DNA of 64,000 bases, from NCBI RefSeq assembly GCF_004348115.1, contig NZ_QPFB01000001.1:3178028-3242027 (forward strand), in the 5' to 3' direction. This DNA comes from Stenotrophomonas sp. ATCM1_4. Lineage in GTDB: Bacteria; Pseudomonadota; Gammaproteobacteria; Xanthomonadales; Xanthomonadaceae. The notes under the pieces were generated by a model. That model had not been told where the DNA came from. It made no database searches and worked only from the letters and a program-made list of their open reading frames with translations. Below, one piece after another: positions 1-8,535 of this stretch (the first letter of the stretch is position 1; each line of letters begins with the position of its first letter). The position numbers and the translations under genes are program-made.

Positions 1-281
1 CCGCGGCGCTTCACTTCAACCGAGTCGATCAGGGCGCTGTGGGTCTGGAACACGCGCTCGACGCCGTAGCCGTGCGAGATCTTGCGCACGGTGAACGAGG
101 AGTTCAGGCCGGCGTTCTTGGTGCCGATCACGACGCCTTCGTAAGCCTGCACGCGCTCACGGTTGCCTTCCTTCACCTTCACGTTCACCACGACGATGTC
201 GCCCTGGCTGAACTTCGGCAGTTCGCGGGTGATCTGGGCGGATTCAAACTCCGCGACGATGGACTTGTTCAGCTTGCTCAT
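1..281 (-). CDS. rplS: 50S ribosomal protein L19, C-terminus cut by window edge
   Basis: The reading frame starts at an ATG and runs off the left end of the window, so only about 93 N-terminal residues are present. The protein begins [13 protein letters not shown] and contains the L19 core ([16 protein letters not shown], then [12 protein letters not shown] and [10 protein letters not shown]). L19 sits at the 30S/50S interface of the ribosome. It is the last gene of the classical rpsP-rimM-trmD-rplS order, all on this strand. A 139-bp spacer separates it from trmD and carries no other gene. Identification is secure; only the C-terminus is missing. Confidence 0.96.
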   Translation of the reverse strand, partial: MSKLNKSIVAEFESAQITRELPKFSQGDIVVVNVKVKEGNRERVQAYEGVVIGTKNAGLNSSFTVRKISHGYGVERVFQTHSALIDSVEVKRR

Positions 282-420
282 TGGATTACACCGATTATTC
301 GGGGTGGGCGTGTCGGTATCCGACAACGTGGGCTTATGCAGTCGCCGAATTGCGCTGCACGTTTGTTGTTCTGGCGCCCCATGCCAGCCTGAATGGCTGG
401 TGGGAACTCGCAATTCTAAC

Positions 421-1200
421 CTACTGATTACCCTCGGCGCCAGTGGTTGGCTGCAGGCCAGCGGCCTGCGCCTCCCGGGCCTCGGCCAGCAGCTTCCGGT
501 CGGTCTTGTTCAGCCCCGCCTCGTCGAGCAGGTCCGGCCGACGCAACGCGGTGCGCAGCAGCGACTGCTGCCGGCGCCAGCGCGCGATGGCGGCATGGTT
601 GCCCGAGCGCAGCACGTCCGGCACGTCACCCAGCGCGTGGCTGGACGGGTGGCTGTAATGCGGGCAGTCGAGCAGGCCATCGCCCTCGAAGCTGTCCTGC
701 ACCGCCGACTCGGCGTCATTCAGGGCACCGTCCTGCAGGCGGGTGACCGCATCGATGATCACCGCCGCACCCAGCTCGCCGCCAGACAGCACGTAATCGC
801 CGATGGAGATCTCCTCGTCCACCTCCGCCGCGAGGAAGCGCTCGTCCACGCCCTCATAGCGTCCGCACAACAGGATCATGCGTGGCAGTGCCGCCAGCTC
901 CCGGACCTTGGCCTGTGTCAGCGGGCGGCCCTGCGGGCTCAGGTAGATCAGCGGCGCCGGTTGCGGGTCGGCCGCGCGGGCAGCCGCCAGCGCGGCACGC
1001 AGCGGCTCGATCAGCATCACCATGCCCGGGCCGCCCCCGAACGGACGGTCGTCCACCCGCCGGTAGTTGCCCTCGGCGTAGTCACGCGGGTTCCAGCCAT
1101 GCAGCTCCAGCAACCCGCGCTCCTGCGCACGGCCGACCACGCCCAGCGCGGCGGATTGCGCCAGGAATTCGGGGAACAGGCTGATGACGTCGACGCGCAC
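421..1200 (-). CDS. trmD: tRNA (guanine-37-N1)-methyltransferase
   Basis: TrmD methylates N1 of G37 in tRNAs reading CNN codons, using S-adenosylmethionine, and prevents frameshifting. The 259-residue product starts [12 protein letters not shown] and carries the family signatures GGGPGMVM (about residues 55-62), [13 protein letters not shown] with [14 protein letters not shown] (about 111-142), and the trefoil-knot SAM-binding region. The C-terminal segment contains the [14 protein letters not shown] stretch typical of the family. Length is normal. It lies 5 bp downstream of rimM, so the two are almost certainly co-transcribed and translationally linked. Confidence 0.97.
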   Translation of the reverse strand: MRVDVISLFPEFLAQSAALGVVGRAQERGLLELHGWNPRDYAEGNYRRVDDRPFGGGPGMVMLIEPLRAALAAARAADPQPAPLIYLSPQGRPLTQAKVRELAALPRMILLCGRYEGVDERFLAAEVDEEISIGDYVLSGGELGAAVIIDAVTRLQDGALNDAESAVQDSFEGDGLLDCPHYSHPSSHALGDVPDVLRSGNHAAIARWRRQQSLLRTALRRPDLLDEAGLNKTDRKLLAEAREAQAAGLQPTTGAEGNQ

Positions 1201-1205
1201 GCGGG

Positions 1206-1721
1206 CTAGAACTCCGGATCCCAGTCGACCACGACCAGGTTGGCCTCGAAGTCCACCGACTTGATGAAGTCGTCCATCACGAACGGCACCATGCGCTCGC
1301 GGTCGCCGCGCACCACCAGCACGTCATTGGAGCCGGTGTTGAACAGGTGCGAGACCTGGCCCAGCTTCACACCCTCCACGGTCTGCACGTCCAGGCCTTC
1401 CAGGTCGACCCAGTAGTACTCGTCCGGCTTGGGCGGTGGCAGCGCGCTGCGCAGGATGTAGATCTCGGTGCCGCGCATGGCCTCGACCACGTTGCGGTCG
1501 TCCACGCCCGGGAAGGTGGCGATCAGGGCCTTGCCCGATTCACGACCACGCACGCCGGTCAGCTCCGATTCCTGCCCCGAGGGGGAGCGCAGGATCCACG
1601 GCTGGTACTTGAAGATGGCGGAACGGGGCTCGGTCCAGGACTCGAGCTTCAGCTCGCCGCGCACACCAAAAGCGCCGGCAACCCTGCCCAGCAGGATCCG
1701 GCGCTCGGAATCTTTATTCAT
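1206..1721 (-). CDS. rimM: 16S rRNA processing/maturation factor RimM
   Basis: RimM binds S19 and helps mature the 30S head domain. I start it at the ATG giving [19 protein letters not shown], which yields 171 residues, the normal family length. The frame stays open upstream through a G/C tract and would add about 70 low-complexity Gly/Pro/Arg residues; that extension is rejected. The [14 protein letters not shown] motif at the N-terminus and the PRC-barrel region ([13 protein letters not shown], then GSNDVLVV) are visible. It sits between rpsP and trmD. The leader is occupied by a suspicious low-complexity tract, so its ribosome binding site cannot be judged. Confidence 0.95.
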   Translation of the reverse strand: MNKDSERRILLGRVAGAFGVRGELKLESWTEPRSAIFKYQPWILRSPSGQESELTGVRGRESGKALIATFPGVDDRNVVEAMRGTEIYILRSALPPPKPDEYYWVDLEGLDVQTVEGVKLGQVSHLFNTGSNDVLVVRGDRERMVPFVMDDFIKSVDFEANLVVVDWDPEF

Positions 1722-1732
1722 ATGAAGCAGTC

Positions 1733-1842
1733 GGGGGGCGGGGGGGCGCGGCCCGCCCGCCGAAAGCCCCCCGCTCCCCCCGGCCCGCGCCCCCCGCCGC
1801 CGCCCCCCCCGCCCGCGCCCCCCCCCCCCCCCCCCCCCCCCC
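1733..1842. repeat. G/C-only low-complexity tract with a 25-base C run
   Basis: About 110 bases between rpsP and rimM consist almost only of G and C, ending in an uninterrupted run of 25 C at 1818-1842. Read inward from the rimM side on the plus strand it begins as runs of G; read inward from the rpsP side on the minus strand it also begins as a run of G. Convergent poly-G from both edges suggests base-calling failure over a hard-to-sequence gap. It does not look like a functional spacer, but that is inference. Confidence 0.9.
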
Positions 1843-1849
1843 GCCAGGA

Positions 1850-2110
1850 TCAGGCCGCGACGGCCTGGGCCTTGGTCGCTTCCTTGTACAGGTTGCGAAC
1901 CTTGTCGGTCAGCTGGGCGCCGTTGGCTACCCACTTGTCGACGGCGGCGATGTCCAGGACAACGCGCTGCTCGGCGCCCTGGGCGACCGGGTTGTAGTAG
2001 CCGACGCGCTCGATGTTGCGGCCGTCACGGGCGCTACGGACGTCGGTCACGATGATGTGGTAGAACGGACGCTTCTTGGCGCCGCCGCGGGTCAGTCGAA
2101 TCTTGACCAT
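1850..2110 (-). CDS. rpsP: 30S ribosomal protein S16
   Basis: S16 is a small ribosomal protein needed for 30S assembly. The 86-residue product begins [19 protein letters not shown], the S16 signature, followed by [11 protein letters not shown] and [10 protein letters not shown] Shine-Dalgarno-like AGGA lies about 10 bases before the ATG on the coding strand. It is first in the rpsP-rimM-trmD-rplS transcription unit and has a strong promoter just upstream. The distal gene boundary abuts the G/C tract, so its last residues deserve a check, but the stop codon is in clean sequence. Confidence 0.97.
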   Translation of the reverse strand: MVKIRLTRGGAKKRPFYHIIVTDVRSARDGRNIERVGYYNPVAQGAEQRVVLDIAAVDKWVANGAQLTDKVRNLYKEATKAQAVAA

Positions 2111-2162
2111 GGTGGTGTTTTCCTATGTTGCCCAGTCGCCAGGATGGCGCGGTAAGCCGGCG

Positions 2163-2191
2163 ATTATAGCGATGGGTCCGGGGCATTCCAA
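2163..2191 (-). promoter_or_regulatory. sigma-70-type promoter of the rpsP operon
   Basis: On the minus strand a perfect -10 hexamer TATAAT (2163-2168) is preceded by a 17-bp spacer and the -35 hexamer TTGGAA (2186-2191). Predicted transcription starts near 2155-2157, giving a leader of roughly 45 nt before rpsP. This is the best sigma-70 promoter in the window and fits the high expression expected of a ribosomal operon. Confidence 0.8.
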
Positions 2192-2247
2192 GTCTTGGGC
2201 CTCCGCCGAAGCTGAACAGACGTTCAAGCCTTCACGCCCCAACCGCC

Positions 2248-3039
2248 CTAAAGCACCGCCCACGGCGCCTCGCCCAGCGCCCGCTGCAGCAGCTCCAGCA
2301 GCAGGTCTGACTGCTCGAACACCTGCTCCCCGATCCGCGCCAGTGGCCACAGGCCGGTGGAATTGCAGGCCACCGCGCCGCTCATCCCCGCCAGCATCGG
2401 CACGTGCACCTCGCGCCGCACCTGCCCCTGGCCCAACGCCGCCAGCCCATCCATCAACAGCAGCTCGCTGACCCCGCGCAGCGCCGTTGCCTGCGGCCAG
2501 ATCACCCGGCCACCATCCCAGAACGCCACGTTCCAGGTGCTGCCCTCGCTGATGCAGCCCGCCGCATCGACGAACAAGGCATCGTCATACCCGGCCGCCA
2601 TCGCCTGCCGCCGGTAATGGAACAACGGGAAGGTCCCCACATGCTTCACATGCGCCAGCTCGCGCTGGTAGGACACCGGCAGCACTGCGCGTCCGGCCAC
2701 CGGCATCGTCGCCGGCACGCCGATCCCGATCAGGACATCGATGGGCACGGCCTGCTGCGGCTGCCGGAAGTCGAAGGCACGCGAGAACACGGTGATCCGC
2801 ACCGATGCATCGCCCACCTCGCAGGCCTCCAGGGCGCGCTTGAGCCAGCGCTGCAGGCTGGCCGCGTCCAGGTCGGCATCGAACAGTTCACGCGTGCCCT
2901 GCCGCAACCGCTGCACGTGCAGCGCCCAGCCCTGCACCGCCCCACCGCGTACCTGCAACGAGGTGAAGTGGCCATAGTTGACCAGCGCCGGGGCGAGCAC
3001 GTCCACGTCCACCGGCCGGCCATTGCAGAACAATCGCAT
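2248..3039 (-). CDS. Class IV aminotransferase (PLP-dependent; aminodeoxychorismate lyase/branched-chain type)
   Basis: A 263-residue fold-type IV PLP enzyme. The presumed Schiff-base lysine lies in LAHVKHVGTFPLFHYRR near the middle of the protein, followed by DALFVDAAGCISEGSTWNV, the family's EGxxxN phosphate-binding region. These proteins act as 4-amino-4-deoxychorismate lyases or D-/branched-chain amino-acid aminotransferases; the exact substrate cannot be read from sequence. Its start codon overlaps the stop of the upstream nitronate monooxygenase (TGATG), so translation is coupled. The frame continues upstream in the neighbour, but the start at [13 protein letters not shown] gives the right length. 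Confidence 0.82.
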   Translation of the reverse strand: MRLFCNGRPVDVDVLAPALVNYGHFTSLQVRGGAVQGWALHVQRLRQGTRELFDADLDAASLQRWLKRALEACEVGDASVRITVFSRAFDFRQPQQAVPIDVLIGIGVPATMPVAGRAVLPVSYQRELAHVKHVGTFPLFHYRRQAMAAGYDDALFVDAAGCISEGSTWNVAFWDGGRVIWPQATALRGVSELLLMDGLAALGQGQVRREVHVPMLAGMSGAVACNSTGLWPLARIGEQVFEQSDLLLELLQRALGEAPWAVL

Positions 3040-4112
3040 CACAGCAGCACCTGCGCCTGTGCCCACATCGACTGCAGGATACGTGCCGCCGGTTCGCGTC
3101 GCGCCATCCACGCCGACTGCCCGGCCCAGGCCTGCATCGCGTCGATCCGGCCATCGGCACCGGCCTGCCGGCGCATGGCGGCGGTCAGCCCCCGCTGCAC
3201 CGGGTAAGGACGCGGCGCAGGTGCATCGGGAGCGGCCGCGGCGCGCACATACGCGGTATCCAATGCGCGCCCCAGCCGGCCGCTGAAGGCACGGGTAGTG
3301 CGCGTGCCTTCCGGCTCGGCGTCCTGCAGGGCCTGCTTCCAGGCATCGGGGACATCGGATTCATCCGCTGCAAGGAAGGCCGTGCCGACCATCACCGCAC
3401 TGGCACCGAGCACCAACGCGGCGGCTACGCCACGTCCATCGGCGATGCCTCCGGCGGCGATCACCGGCACCTCCAGCCGGTCGGCCAGACGCGGCAGCAG
3501 CGCGAACAACCCGACCAGCTGTTGCTCGGCCTGGTCAGCCTCGAATGCGCCGCGATGGCCACCGGCCTCGGCACCCTGCGCGATCACCGCATCGGCTCCG
3601 GCGGCCTGCGCCTGCAGGGCTTCGGCCAGCGTGGTGGCACCAGCCAGCCAAGCGATGCCAGCGTCCTTCAGGCGCTGCACCTGTGCCGGCGAGAACACTC
3701 CCATGATGCTGGATGCCACCGCCGGTCGCGCCTGGACCAGGGCCTCGAACTGCGCATCGAAATCCGCCGGGCCGGCATCACCGGCACTGGCCGGCACCTC
3801 CGGCCCCCACTGCGCAAGGAACGTCCGGGTCGCGGCCTCACCGGCCACGTCGCGGGCAGGCGCTGGATCGGGAATCCAGACATTGACCTGCGCCGGCCCC
3901 GCGGACTGCGCGCGGAAGGCCTCCATCCATTCCCCGACCTGCCCCGGCGTGGACAGCACCGCGCCCATCGCCCCCATGCTGCCGGCGTTGGCCAGCGCCA
4001 CCGACAACGGCACCGGGCAGGCGCCGGCCATCGGCGCCAGCAGGATGGGGACATCAACGCCGAAGCGTTGGCAGAAGGTAGCAACACGCGCGGCGATTGC
4101 AGGGTTGTGCAT
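3039..4112 (-). CDS. Nitronate monooxygenase (2-nitropropane dioxygenase family)
   Basis: An FMN-dependent TIM-barrel flavoenzyme that oxidises nitronates such as propionate-3-nitronate. Visible motifs are [18 protein letters not shown] at the N-terminus, [21 protein letters not shown] (catalytic His and phosphate loop, about residue 190) and [13 protein letters not shown] with [13 protein letters not shown] (FMN phosphate binding). Length, about 357 residues, is typical. I chose the ATG giving [10 protein letters not shown]; a GTG three codons upstream is an alternative. It is translationally coupled to the class IV aminotransferase that follows. Confidence 0.88.
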   Translation of the reverse strand: MHNPAIAARVATFCQRFGVDVPILLAPMAGACPVPLSVALANAGSMGAMGAVLSTPGQVGEWMEAFRAQSAGPAQVNVWIPDPAPARDVAGEAATRTFLAQWGPEVPASAGDAGPADFDAQFEALVQARPAVASSIMGVFSPAQVQRLKDAGIAWLAGATTLAEALQAQAAGADAVIAQGAEAGGHRGAFEADQAEQQLVGLFALLPRLADRLEVPVIAAGGIADGRGVAAALVLGASAVMVGTAFLAADESDVPDAWKQALQDAEPEGTRTTRAFSGRLGRALDTAYVRAAAAPDAPAPRPYPVQRGLTAAMRRQAGADGRIDAMQAWAGQSAWMARREPAARILQSMWAQAQVLL

Positions 4113-4141
4113 GGCGATCACGACACCAGCGGGCCCCCGGA

Positions 4142-4576
4142 TCAGCGCACCGAAAGGGCGTAGCTCCGCACCCGCTGGCTGTCCATCTCTTCGCTGAAGG
4201 TGAAGTCCACATATTGAGCGTCATCGGCAGCCATTGCCACCTCGACCAAGGCCCGGCCGATCTCGCGGCCCTCGGCATCCAGCGCCCTGGCCACCAAGGT
4301 GCCAGTGAACGAATGGGACGCGATCACGTAGATGGACGCGTCCCTGGCCCCCATCCCGCAGCTCTTGCCCAGGGTGACCGTCAACCCGCGCGCGGCCATC
4401 GCCGGCGCGACCTCGAGCGTGAGCGACGTGCGTCTGTCCACACCCTCGCCAGGGCCAGCCACGAAATCCATGGCACTTCCGCCGACGGCACTTCCCGTGC
4501 GCTGGGACGGCGAGCGGTCATCGCCGCACGCCGCCAGGCCCAAGGCCATTGCAAGCAGCCAGATTCCCTTCTTCAT
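4142..4576 (-). CDS. Small lipoprotein of unknown function
   Basis: A 144-residue product beginning [20 protein letters not shown]: a short positive N-terminus, a hydrophobic stretch and a lipobox (LAAC, Cys17), so it should be a lipid-anchored periplasmic or outer-membrane protein. The Asp residues after the lipidated Cys could favour inner-membrane retention under the E. coli Lol rule, though that rule is not secure here. The mature part contains one further Cys (GKSCGMG) and ends in a predicted beta-rich region. I do not recognise a domain. It follows ffh on the same strand after a 106-bp gap and lies 29 bp before the nitronate monooxygenase gene. Confidence 0.75.
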   Translation of the reverse strand: MKKGIWLLAMALGLAACGDDRSPSQRTGSAVGGSAMDFVAGPGEGVDRRTSLTLEVAPAMAARGLTVTLGKSCGMGARDASIYVIASHSFTGTLVARALDAEGREIGRALVEVAMAADDAQYVDFTFSEEMDSQRVRSYALSVR

Positions 4577-4682
4577 GCATGTACTCCTGATCGTTCGGAT
4601 GACGGCGAAACATCGTGGCTTCCCACGCGCCGCAAGCCTTGTATCGGGAGCATTCCGGCGCCTCCAGCGCCGGCTTCACATT

Positions 4683-6065
4683 TCAGCGGAAAGGCAAGCC
4701 GCCCTTGCCACCGCCCATCGCGCCGAGCATGCCCTTCATGTTGCGCAGCATGCCCTTCATGCCGCCGCCGGCGAGCTTGCCCATCATCTTTTCCATCTGC
4801 ATGTACTGCTTCATCAGCTTGTTGACGTCGGCCGGCTGGGTGCCGGAGCCACGCGCGATGCGGGCACGACGCGAACCATTGAGCAGGCCCGGGTTGCGGC
4901 GCTCCTTCTTGGTCATCGAGTTGATGATGGCGATCATGCGCGGCACTTCCTTGCTTTGCGTGACCTGCTGCTTGAGGTGGTCCGGGATCTGGCCCAGGCC
5001 CGGCAGCTTGTCCATCAGGCCGCCGATGCCGCCCATGTTCTGCATCTGCTCGAGCTGGTCGCGCATGTCGTTCAGGTCGAACTTCTTGCCCTTGGCGACC
5101 TTCTCGGCCAGCTTCTGCGCCTTGTCCTTGTCGACCTGCTGCTCGACCTGCTCCACCAGCGACAGCACGTCGCCCATGTCCAGGATGCGGCTGGCCACGC
5201 GCTCGGGGTGGAACACGTCCAGGCCATCGACCTTTTCACCGGTACCGGTGAACTTGATCGGCTTGCCGGTGATGTAGCGCACGCTCAGCGCGGCACCGCC
5301 ACGGGCGTCGCCGTCGGTCTTGGTCAGCACCACGCCGGTCAGCGGCAGCGCCTCGCCGAAGGCCTTGGCGGTGTTGGCCGCGTCCTGGCCGGTCATCGAG
5401 TCGACCACGAACAGGGTCTCGACCGGGTTGATCGCCGCGTGCAGGGCCTTGATCTCGGCCATCATCGCTTCATCGATGGCCAGGCGGCCGGCGGTGTCCA
5501 CCAGCAGCACGTCGACGAACGACTTGCGCGCGTCATCGATGGCGGCGCGCACGATGTCCACCGGCTTCTGGTCCGGGGCCGACGGGAAGAACAGCACATC
5601 CACCTGCTGGGCCAGCGTCTTGAGCTGCTCGATCGCGGCCGGGCGGTAGACGTCGGCCGAGACCACCATCACCTTCTTCTTGCGCTTTTCCTTCAGGTGC
5701 TTGGCCAGCTTGCCGACCGTGGTGGTCTTGCCGGCGCCCTGCAGGCCCGCCATCAGGATGATGGCCGGCGCGGGGACATTGAGGTTCAGGTCGGCGGCCT
5801 GGGAGCCCATCACCGCGGTCAGCTCGTCGCGGACGACCTTGATCAGCGCCTGGCCGGGGGTCAGCGACTTGAGCACTTCCTGGCCGACCGCGCGCACCTT
5901 GATCTTCTCGACCAGGGCCTGCACCACCGGCAGGGCCACGTCGGCCTCCAGCAGCGCGATGCGGACTTCACGGGTGGCCTCGCGGATGTTCTCCTCGGTC
6001 AGGCGGCCGCGCCCACGCAGGCGCTCGATGGTGCCGGAAAGGCGCTGGGTCAGTGACTCGAACAT
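4683..6065 (-). CDS. ffh: Signal recognition particle protein Ffh
   Basis: Ffh is the SRP54 GTPase that, with 4.5S RNA and FtsY, targets inner-membrane proteins co-translationally. The 460-residue product starts MFESLTQRLSGTIERLRGRG (N domain), has the G1 loop GLQGAGKTTT near residue 107, then VDTAGRL and TKTDGDARGGAAL for the G domain. The C-terminal M domain is Met-rich (QYMQMEKMMGK and GMKGMLRNMKGML). An in-frame extension upstream is rejected because it lacks family similarity. A TATACT -10-like box (6105-6110, minus strand) lies about 40 bp upstream without a clear -35. Confidence 0.97.
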   Translation of the reverse strand: MFESLTQRLSGTIERLRGRGRLTEENIREATREVRIALLEADVALPVVQALVEKIKVRAVGQEVLKSLTPGQALIKVVRDELTAVMGSQAADLNLNVPAPAIILMAGLQGAGKTTTVGKLAKHLKEKRKKKVMVVSADVYRPAAIEQLKTLAQQVDVLFFPSAPDQKPVDIVRAAIDDARKSFVDVLLVDTAGRLAIDEAMMAEIKALHAAINPVETLFVVDSMTGQDAANTAKAFGEALPLTGVVLTKTDGDARGGAALSVRYITGKPIKFTGTGEKVDGLDVFHPERVASRILDMGDVLSLVEQVEQQVDKDKAQKLAEKVAKGKKFDLNDMRDQLEQMQNMGGIGGLMDKLPGLGQIPDHLKQQVTQSKEVPRMIAIINSMTKKERRNPGLLNGSRRARIARGSGTQPADVNKLMKQYMQMEKMMGKLAGGGMKGMLRNMKGMLGAMGGGKGGLPFR

Positions 6066-6175
6066 GCGGTGCAACCTGCGGGAATCGTGGATACAGAGCC
6101 GCCAAGTATAGCGACCCGCCCGCGAGCCCGCCGGTTCACGTCGCCAGCGGCGGGCCCGTGTGCGAAACTGTGCCG

Positions 6176-6967
6176 ATGACAATCGTTCTCATCGCCGCCG
6201 TCCTCTACCTGTTGGCAACGGCCCTGCTCGTGCGCGGACTGGCGATGGATCGCAACGCCCTGCCGCGCACCTGGCTGCTGCCGGCGGTCAGCGCCGTCGT
6301 CCTGCATGCCGGCTACCACCTGATGGTGGCGATGCAGACCAGCGGCGGTCCGGACATGCACTTCTTCGCGGCGCTGTCCCTGGTCGGGCTGGGCATGGCG
6401 GTGCTGACCACCCTGGTCGGCGCGCGCGGGCGCATGGCCGCACTGGGCGTGGTGGTGTTCCCGCTGGCCGCCATCGGCCTGCTCGCCTACCACGGCTACG
6501 GCCACGAACCGAGCAAGGTACTGGGCTGGCGCCTGGCCACCCACGCCTGGCTGGCACTGCTGGCCTACGCCACGCTGAGCGTGGCTGCGCTGCTGGCGAT
6601 CATGCTGTGGCTGCAGGAGCGTGCCCTGCGCCGTCGCGATTTCCGTCCCTGGCTGCGCGCCCTGCCGCCGCTGGCGGACCTGGAAACCCTACTGTTCCGC
6701 ACGATCGCGGTGGGCTTCAGCCTGCTGACCCTGACCCTGGTCACCGGCGTGCTGTTCGTCGATGACCTGCTGGCGCAGAAGCTGGTGCACAAGACCGTGC
6801 TCAGCGTGCTGTCGTGGATCGTGTTCGGCACCCTGCTGATCGGCCGCCGCCGTTACGGCTGGCGCGGCAGCAAGGCCGTCCACTGGACCCTGAGCGCGAT
6901 GGCGCTGCTGCTGCTGGCGTTCTTCGGCAGCCGCTTCGTGATCGAGCTGGTGTTGGGAAAGAACTAA
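6176..6967 (+). CDS. CcsA/YpjD-type cytochrome c assembly family membrane protein
   Basis: A 263-residue polytopic membrane protein starting MTIVLIAAVLYLLATALLV with about eight hydrophobic segments. It has the features of the CcsA/ResC/YpjD superfamily: a conserved His early (VVLHAGYHL), THAWLALLAYATLSVAALLAI in the centre and KLVHKTVLSVLSWIVFG near the C-terminus, where His residues could bind haem. This short version is characteristically found divergent from ffh in gammaproteobacteria, and that arrangement is seen here. Its precise role is not established; it is shorter than true CcsA. The start is the first in-frame ATG after the divergent promoter region. Confidence 0.85.
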   Translation: MTIVLIAAVLYLLATALLVRGLAMDRNALPRTWLLPAVSAVVLHAGYHLMVAMQTSGGPDMHFFAALSLVGLGMAVLTTLVGARGRMAALGVVVFPLAAIGLLAYHGYGHEPSKVLGWRLATHAWLALLAYATLSVAALLAIMLWLQERALRRRDFRPWLRALPPLADLETLLFRTIAVGFSLLTLTLVTGVLFVDDLLAQKLVHKTVLSVLSWIVFGTLLIGRRRYGWRGSKAVHWTLSAMALLLLAFFGSRFVIELVLGKN

Positions 6968-6979
6968 ACACGCCCGGTA

Positions 6980-7000
6980 CTGCCGCGCCAGGCGCGGCAG
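6980..7000. terminator. Hairpin downstream of the CcsA-like gene
   Basis: A 9-bp perfect stem with loop CAG (CTGCCGCGC...GCGCGGCAG) sits 13 bp after the stop codon. There is no T tract, so it may be a weak terminator or an mRNA 3'-end stabiliser between two convergent genes. Confidence 0.45.
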
Positions 7001-7040
7001 CGGGATTCGGGCATCCGCAGGAATCGCCGGCAAGGCCCCG

Positions 7041-7062
7041 GCGGAGCATGGCTCCGCTCTAC
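7041..7062 (-). repeat. SMAG-like REP palindrome
   Basis: Read on the minus strand this is GTAG followed by an imperfect-spaced palindrome GCGGAGC-CAT-GCTCCGC. A GTAG head plus a short stem-loop is the defining feature of SMAG repeats in Stenotrophomonas maltophilia. It is intergenic, just beyond the end of radA. A second element with the same architecture lies at 11231-11252. Confidence 0.65.
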
Positions 7063-7075
7063 GGAGCGCTACGGA

Positions 7076-8461
7076 TCATTCCGATGCCGCCTCAAGCGCC
7101 TCGGACAGCCGCTCCACCGCAATCACTTCCATGCCCTTCACCGAGCCGGTCTTGGGGGCATTGGCCTTGGGCACGATGGCGCGCTTGAAGCCGTGCGTGG
7201 CCGCCTCGCGCAGGCGGTCCTCGCCGTTCGGCACCGGCCGGATCTCGCCGGACAGGCCGACCTCGCCGAAGGCGATGGTCTTCTCCGCCAGCGGCCGGTC
7301 CTGCAGCGAGGACAACACCGCCAGCAGCACCGGCAGGTCGACCGCGGTTTCCTGCACGCGGATGCCACCGACCACGTTGACGAACACGTCCTGGTCGCCG
7401 ACCAGCACCCCGCCGTGCCGGTGCAGCACGGCCAGCAGCATCGCCAGGCGGTTCTGCTCCAGGCCCACCGCGACCCGGCGCGGGTTGGACAGCGGCGAGG
7501 AATCCACCAGCGCCTGTACTTCCACCAGCAGGGGCCGCGTGCCCTCCCGGGTAACCATCACGCAGCTGCCCGGCTGGCGGGTGCTGCCACCGGACAGGAA
7601 GATCGCCGACGGGTTGGGCACTTCCTTCAGGCCCTTCTCGCCCATCGCGAACACGCCCAGTTCGTTGACCGCGCCAAAGCGGTTCTTGAACGCGCGCAGC
7701 ACGCGGAAGCGGCTGCCACTCTCGCCTTCGAAGTACAGCACCGCATCAACCATGTGCTCCAGCACGCGCGGTCCGGCGATGCCGCCCTCCTTGGTGACGT
7801 GCCCGACCAGGAACACCGCCGTGCCGGTTTCCTTGGCAAAGCGCACCAGCCGCGCCGCGCTTTCGCGCACCTGGCTGACCGAGCCTGGGGCGGCGGTCAG
7901 GGTTTCGGTCCACAGCGTCTGCACCGAATCGGCCACGATCAGCTTGGGCCGCGCCGAGGCCGCGTGCTGCAGGATGTTCTCCACGCCGGTCTCGGACAGC
8001 CCGTTGAGGCCCTCCAGCGGCAGCTCCAGCCGCACCGCACGGCCCGCCACCTGGGCCAGCGATTCCTCGCCGGTCACGTACAGCACCGGTAGCGTGCTGG
8101 CCATCCTGGCGACCGCCTGCAGCAACAGCGTGGACTTGCCGATGCCGGGATCGCCGCCGACCAGGATCACCGCACCCTCCACCAGCCCGCCGCCGAGCAC
8201 CCGGTCGAACTCGCCGATGCCGGTGGACACGCGCTGGTGCTCGGTCTGCTGCACGTCCTTCAGCGCGGTGATCTTCGGCGCCTCGACCTTGCCGGCCCAG
8301 CCACTGCGGCGCGCGGCCGGCGACTTGGCGGCGGCCGCGCTCTCCAGCACGATCTCGCTCAGGACGTTCCATGCCCCGCATTCGGTGCACTGGCCCTGCC
8401 ATTTGCTGTACTCGGCACCGCATTCGGTGCAGACGTAGGCGCTGTTACGGGGCTTGGCCAT
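7076..8461 (-). CDS. radA: DNA repair protein RadA (RecA-like branch-migration ATPase)
   Basis: RadA processes recombination intermediates. The 461-residue product has the N-terminal C4 zinc finger (Cys11/14 and Cys25/28, in CTECGAEY and CTECGAW), a Walker A loop GGDPGIGKST near residue 102, the diagnostic KNRFG motif (FKNRFGAVNELGVF), and a Lon-like C-terminal domain (GVLVGDQDVFVNVVGG, then PLAEKTIAFGEVGLSGEIR). The start at MAKPRNSAYVCTEC gives normal length; a long in-frame extension upstream runs through an intergenic region and the regulator gene and is rejected. Confidence 0.96.
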   Translation of the reverse strand: MAKPRNSAYVCTECGAEYSKWQGQCTECGAWNVLSEIVLESAAAAKSPAARRSGWAGKVEAPKITALKDVQQTEHQRVSTGIGEFDRVLGGGLVEGAVILVGGDPGIGKSTLLLQAVARMASTLPVLYVTGEESLAQVAGRAVRLELPLEGLNGLSETGVENILQHAASARPKLIVADSVQTLWTETLTAAPGSVSQVRESAARLVRFAKETGTAVFLVGHVTKEGGIAGPRVLEHMVDAVLYFEGESGSRFRVLRAFKNRFGAVNELGVFAMGEKGLKEVPNPSAIFLSGGSTRQPGSCVMVTREGTRPLLVEVQALVDSSPLSNPRRVAVGLEQNRLAMLLAVLHRHGGVLVGDQDVFVNVVGGIRVQETAVDLPVLLAVLSSLQDRPLAEKTIAFGEVGLSGEIRPVPNGEDRLREAATHGFKRAIVPKANAPKTGSVKGMEVIAVERLSEALEAASE

Positions 8462-8500
8462 GGAGGTTCCTGCGACGGGGGATCGCAGGATAGCCGAGGG

Positions 8501-8521
8501 TGGTCGCAGTGGCTGCGACCA
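8501..8521 (-). terminator. Hairpin between the AraC-type gene and radA
   Basis: A perfect 9-bp inverted repeat TGGTCGCAG-TGG-CTGCGACCA lies 14 bp beyond the stop codon of the AraC-type regulator. It lacks a clear T run. It could terminate the regulator transcript before radA. Confidence 0.45.
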
Positions 8522-8535
8522 GCACGGGCCCGGAC

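Noticed and set aside
1722-1934. N-terminal extension of RimM through the G/C tract, rich in Gly and Arg
   Set aside because: The extension is encoded by the low-complexity tract and part of rpsP; orthologues begin near MNKDSERR.
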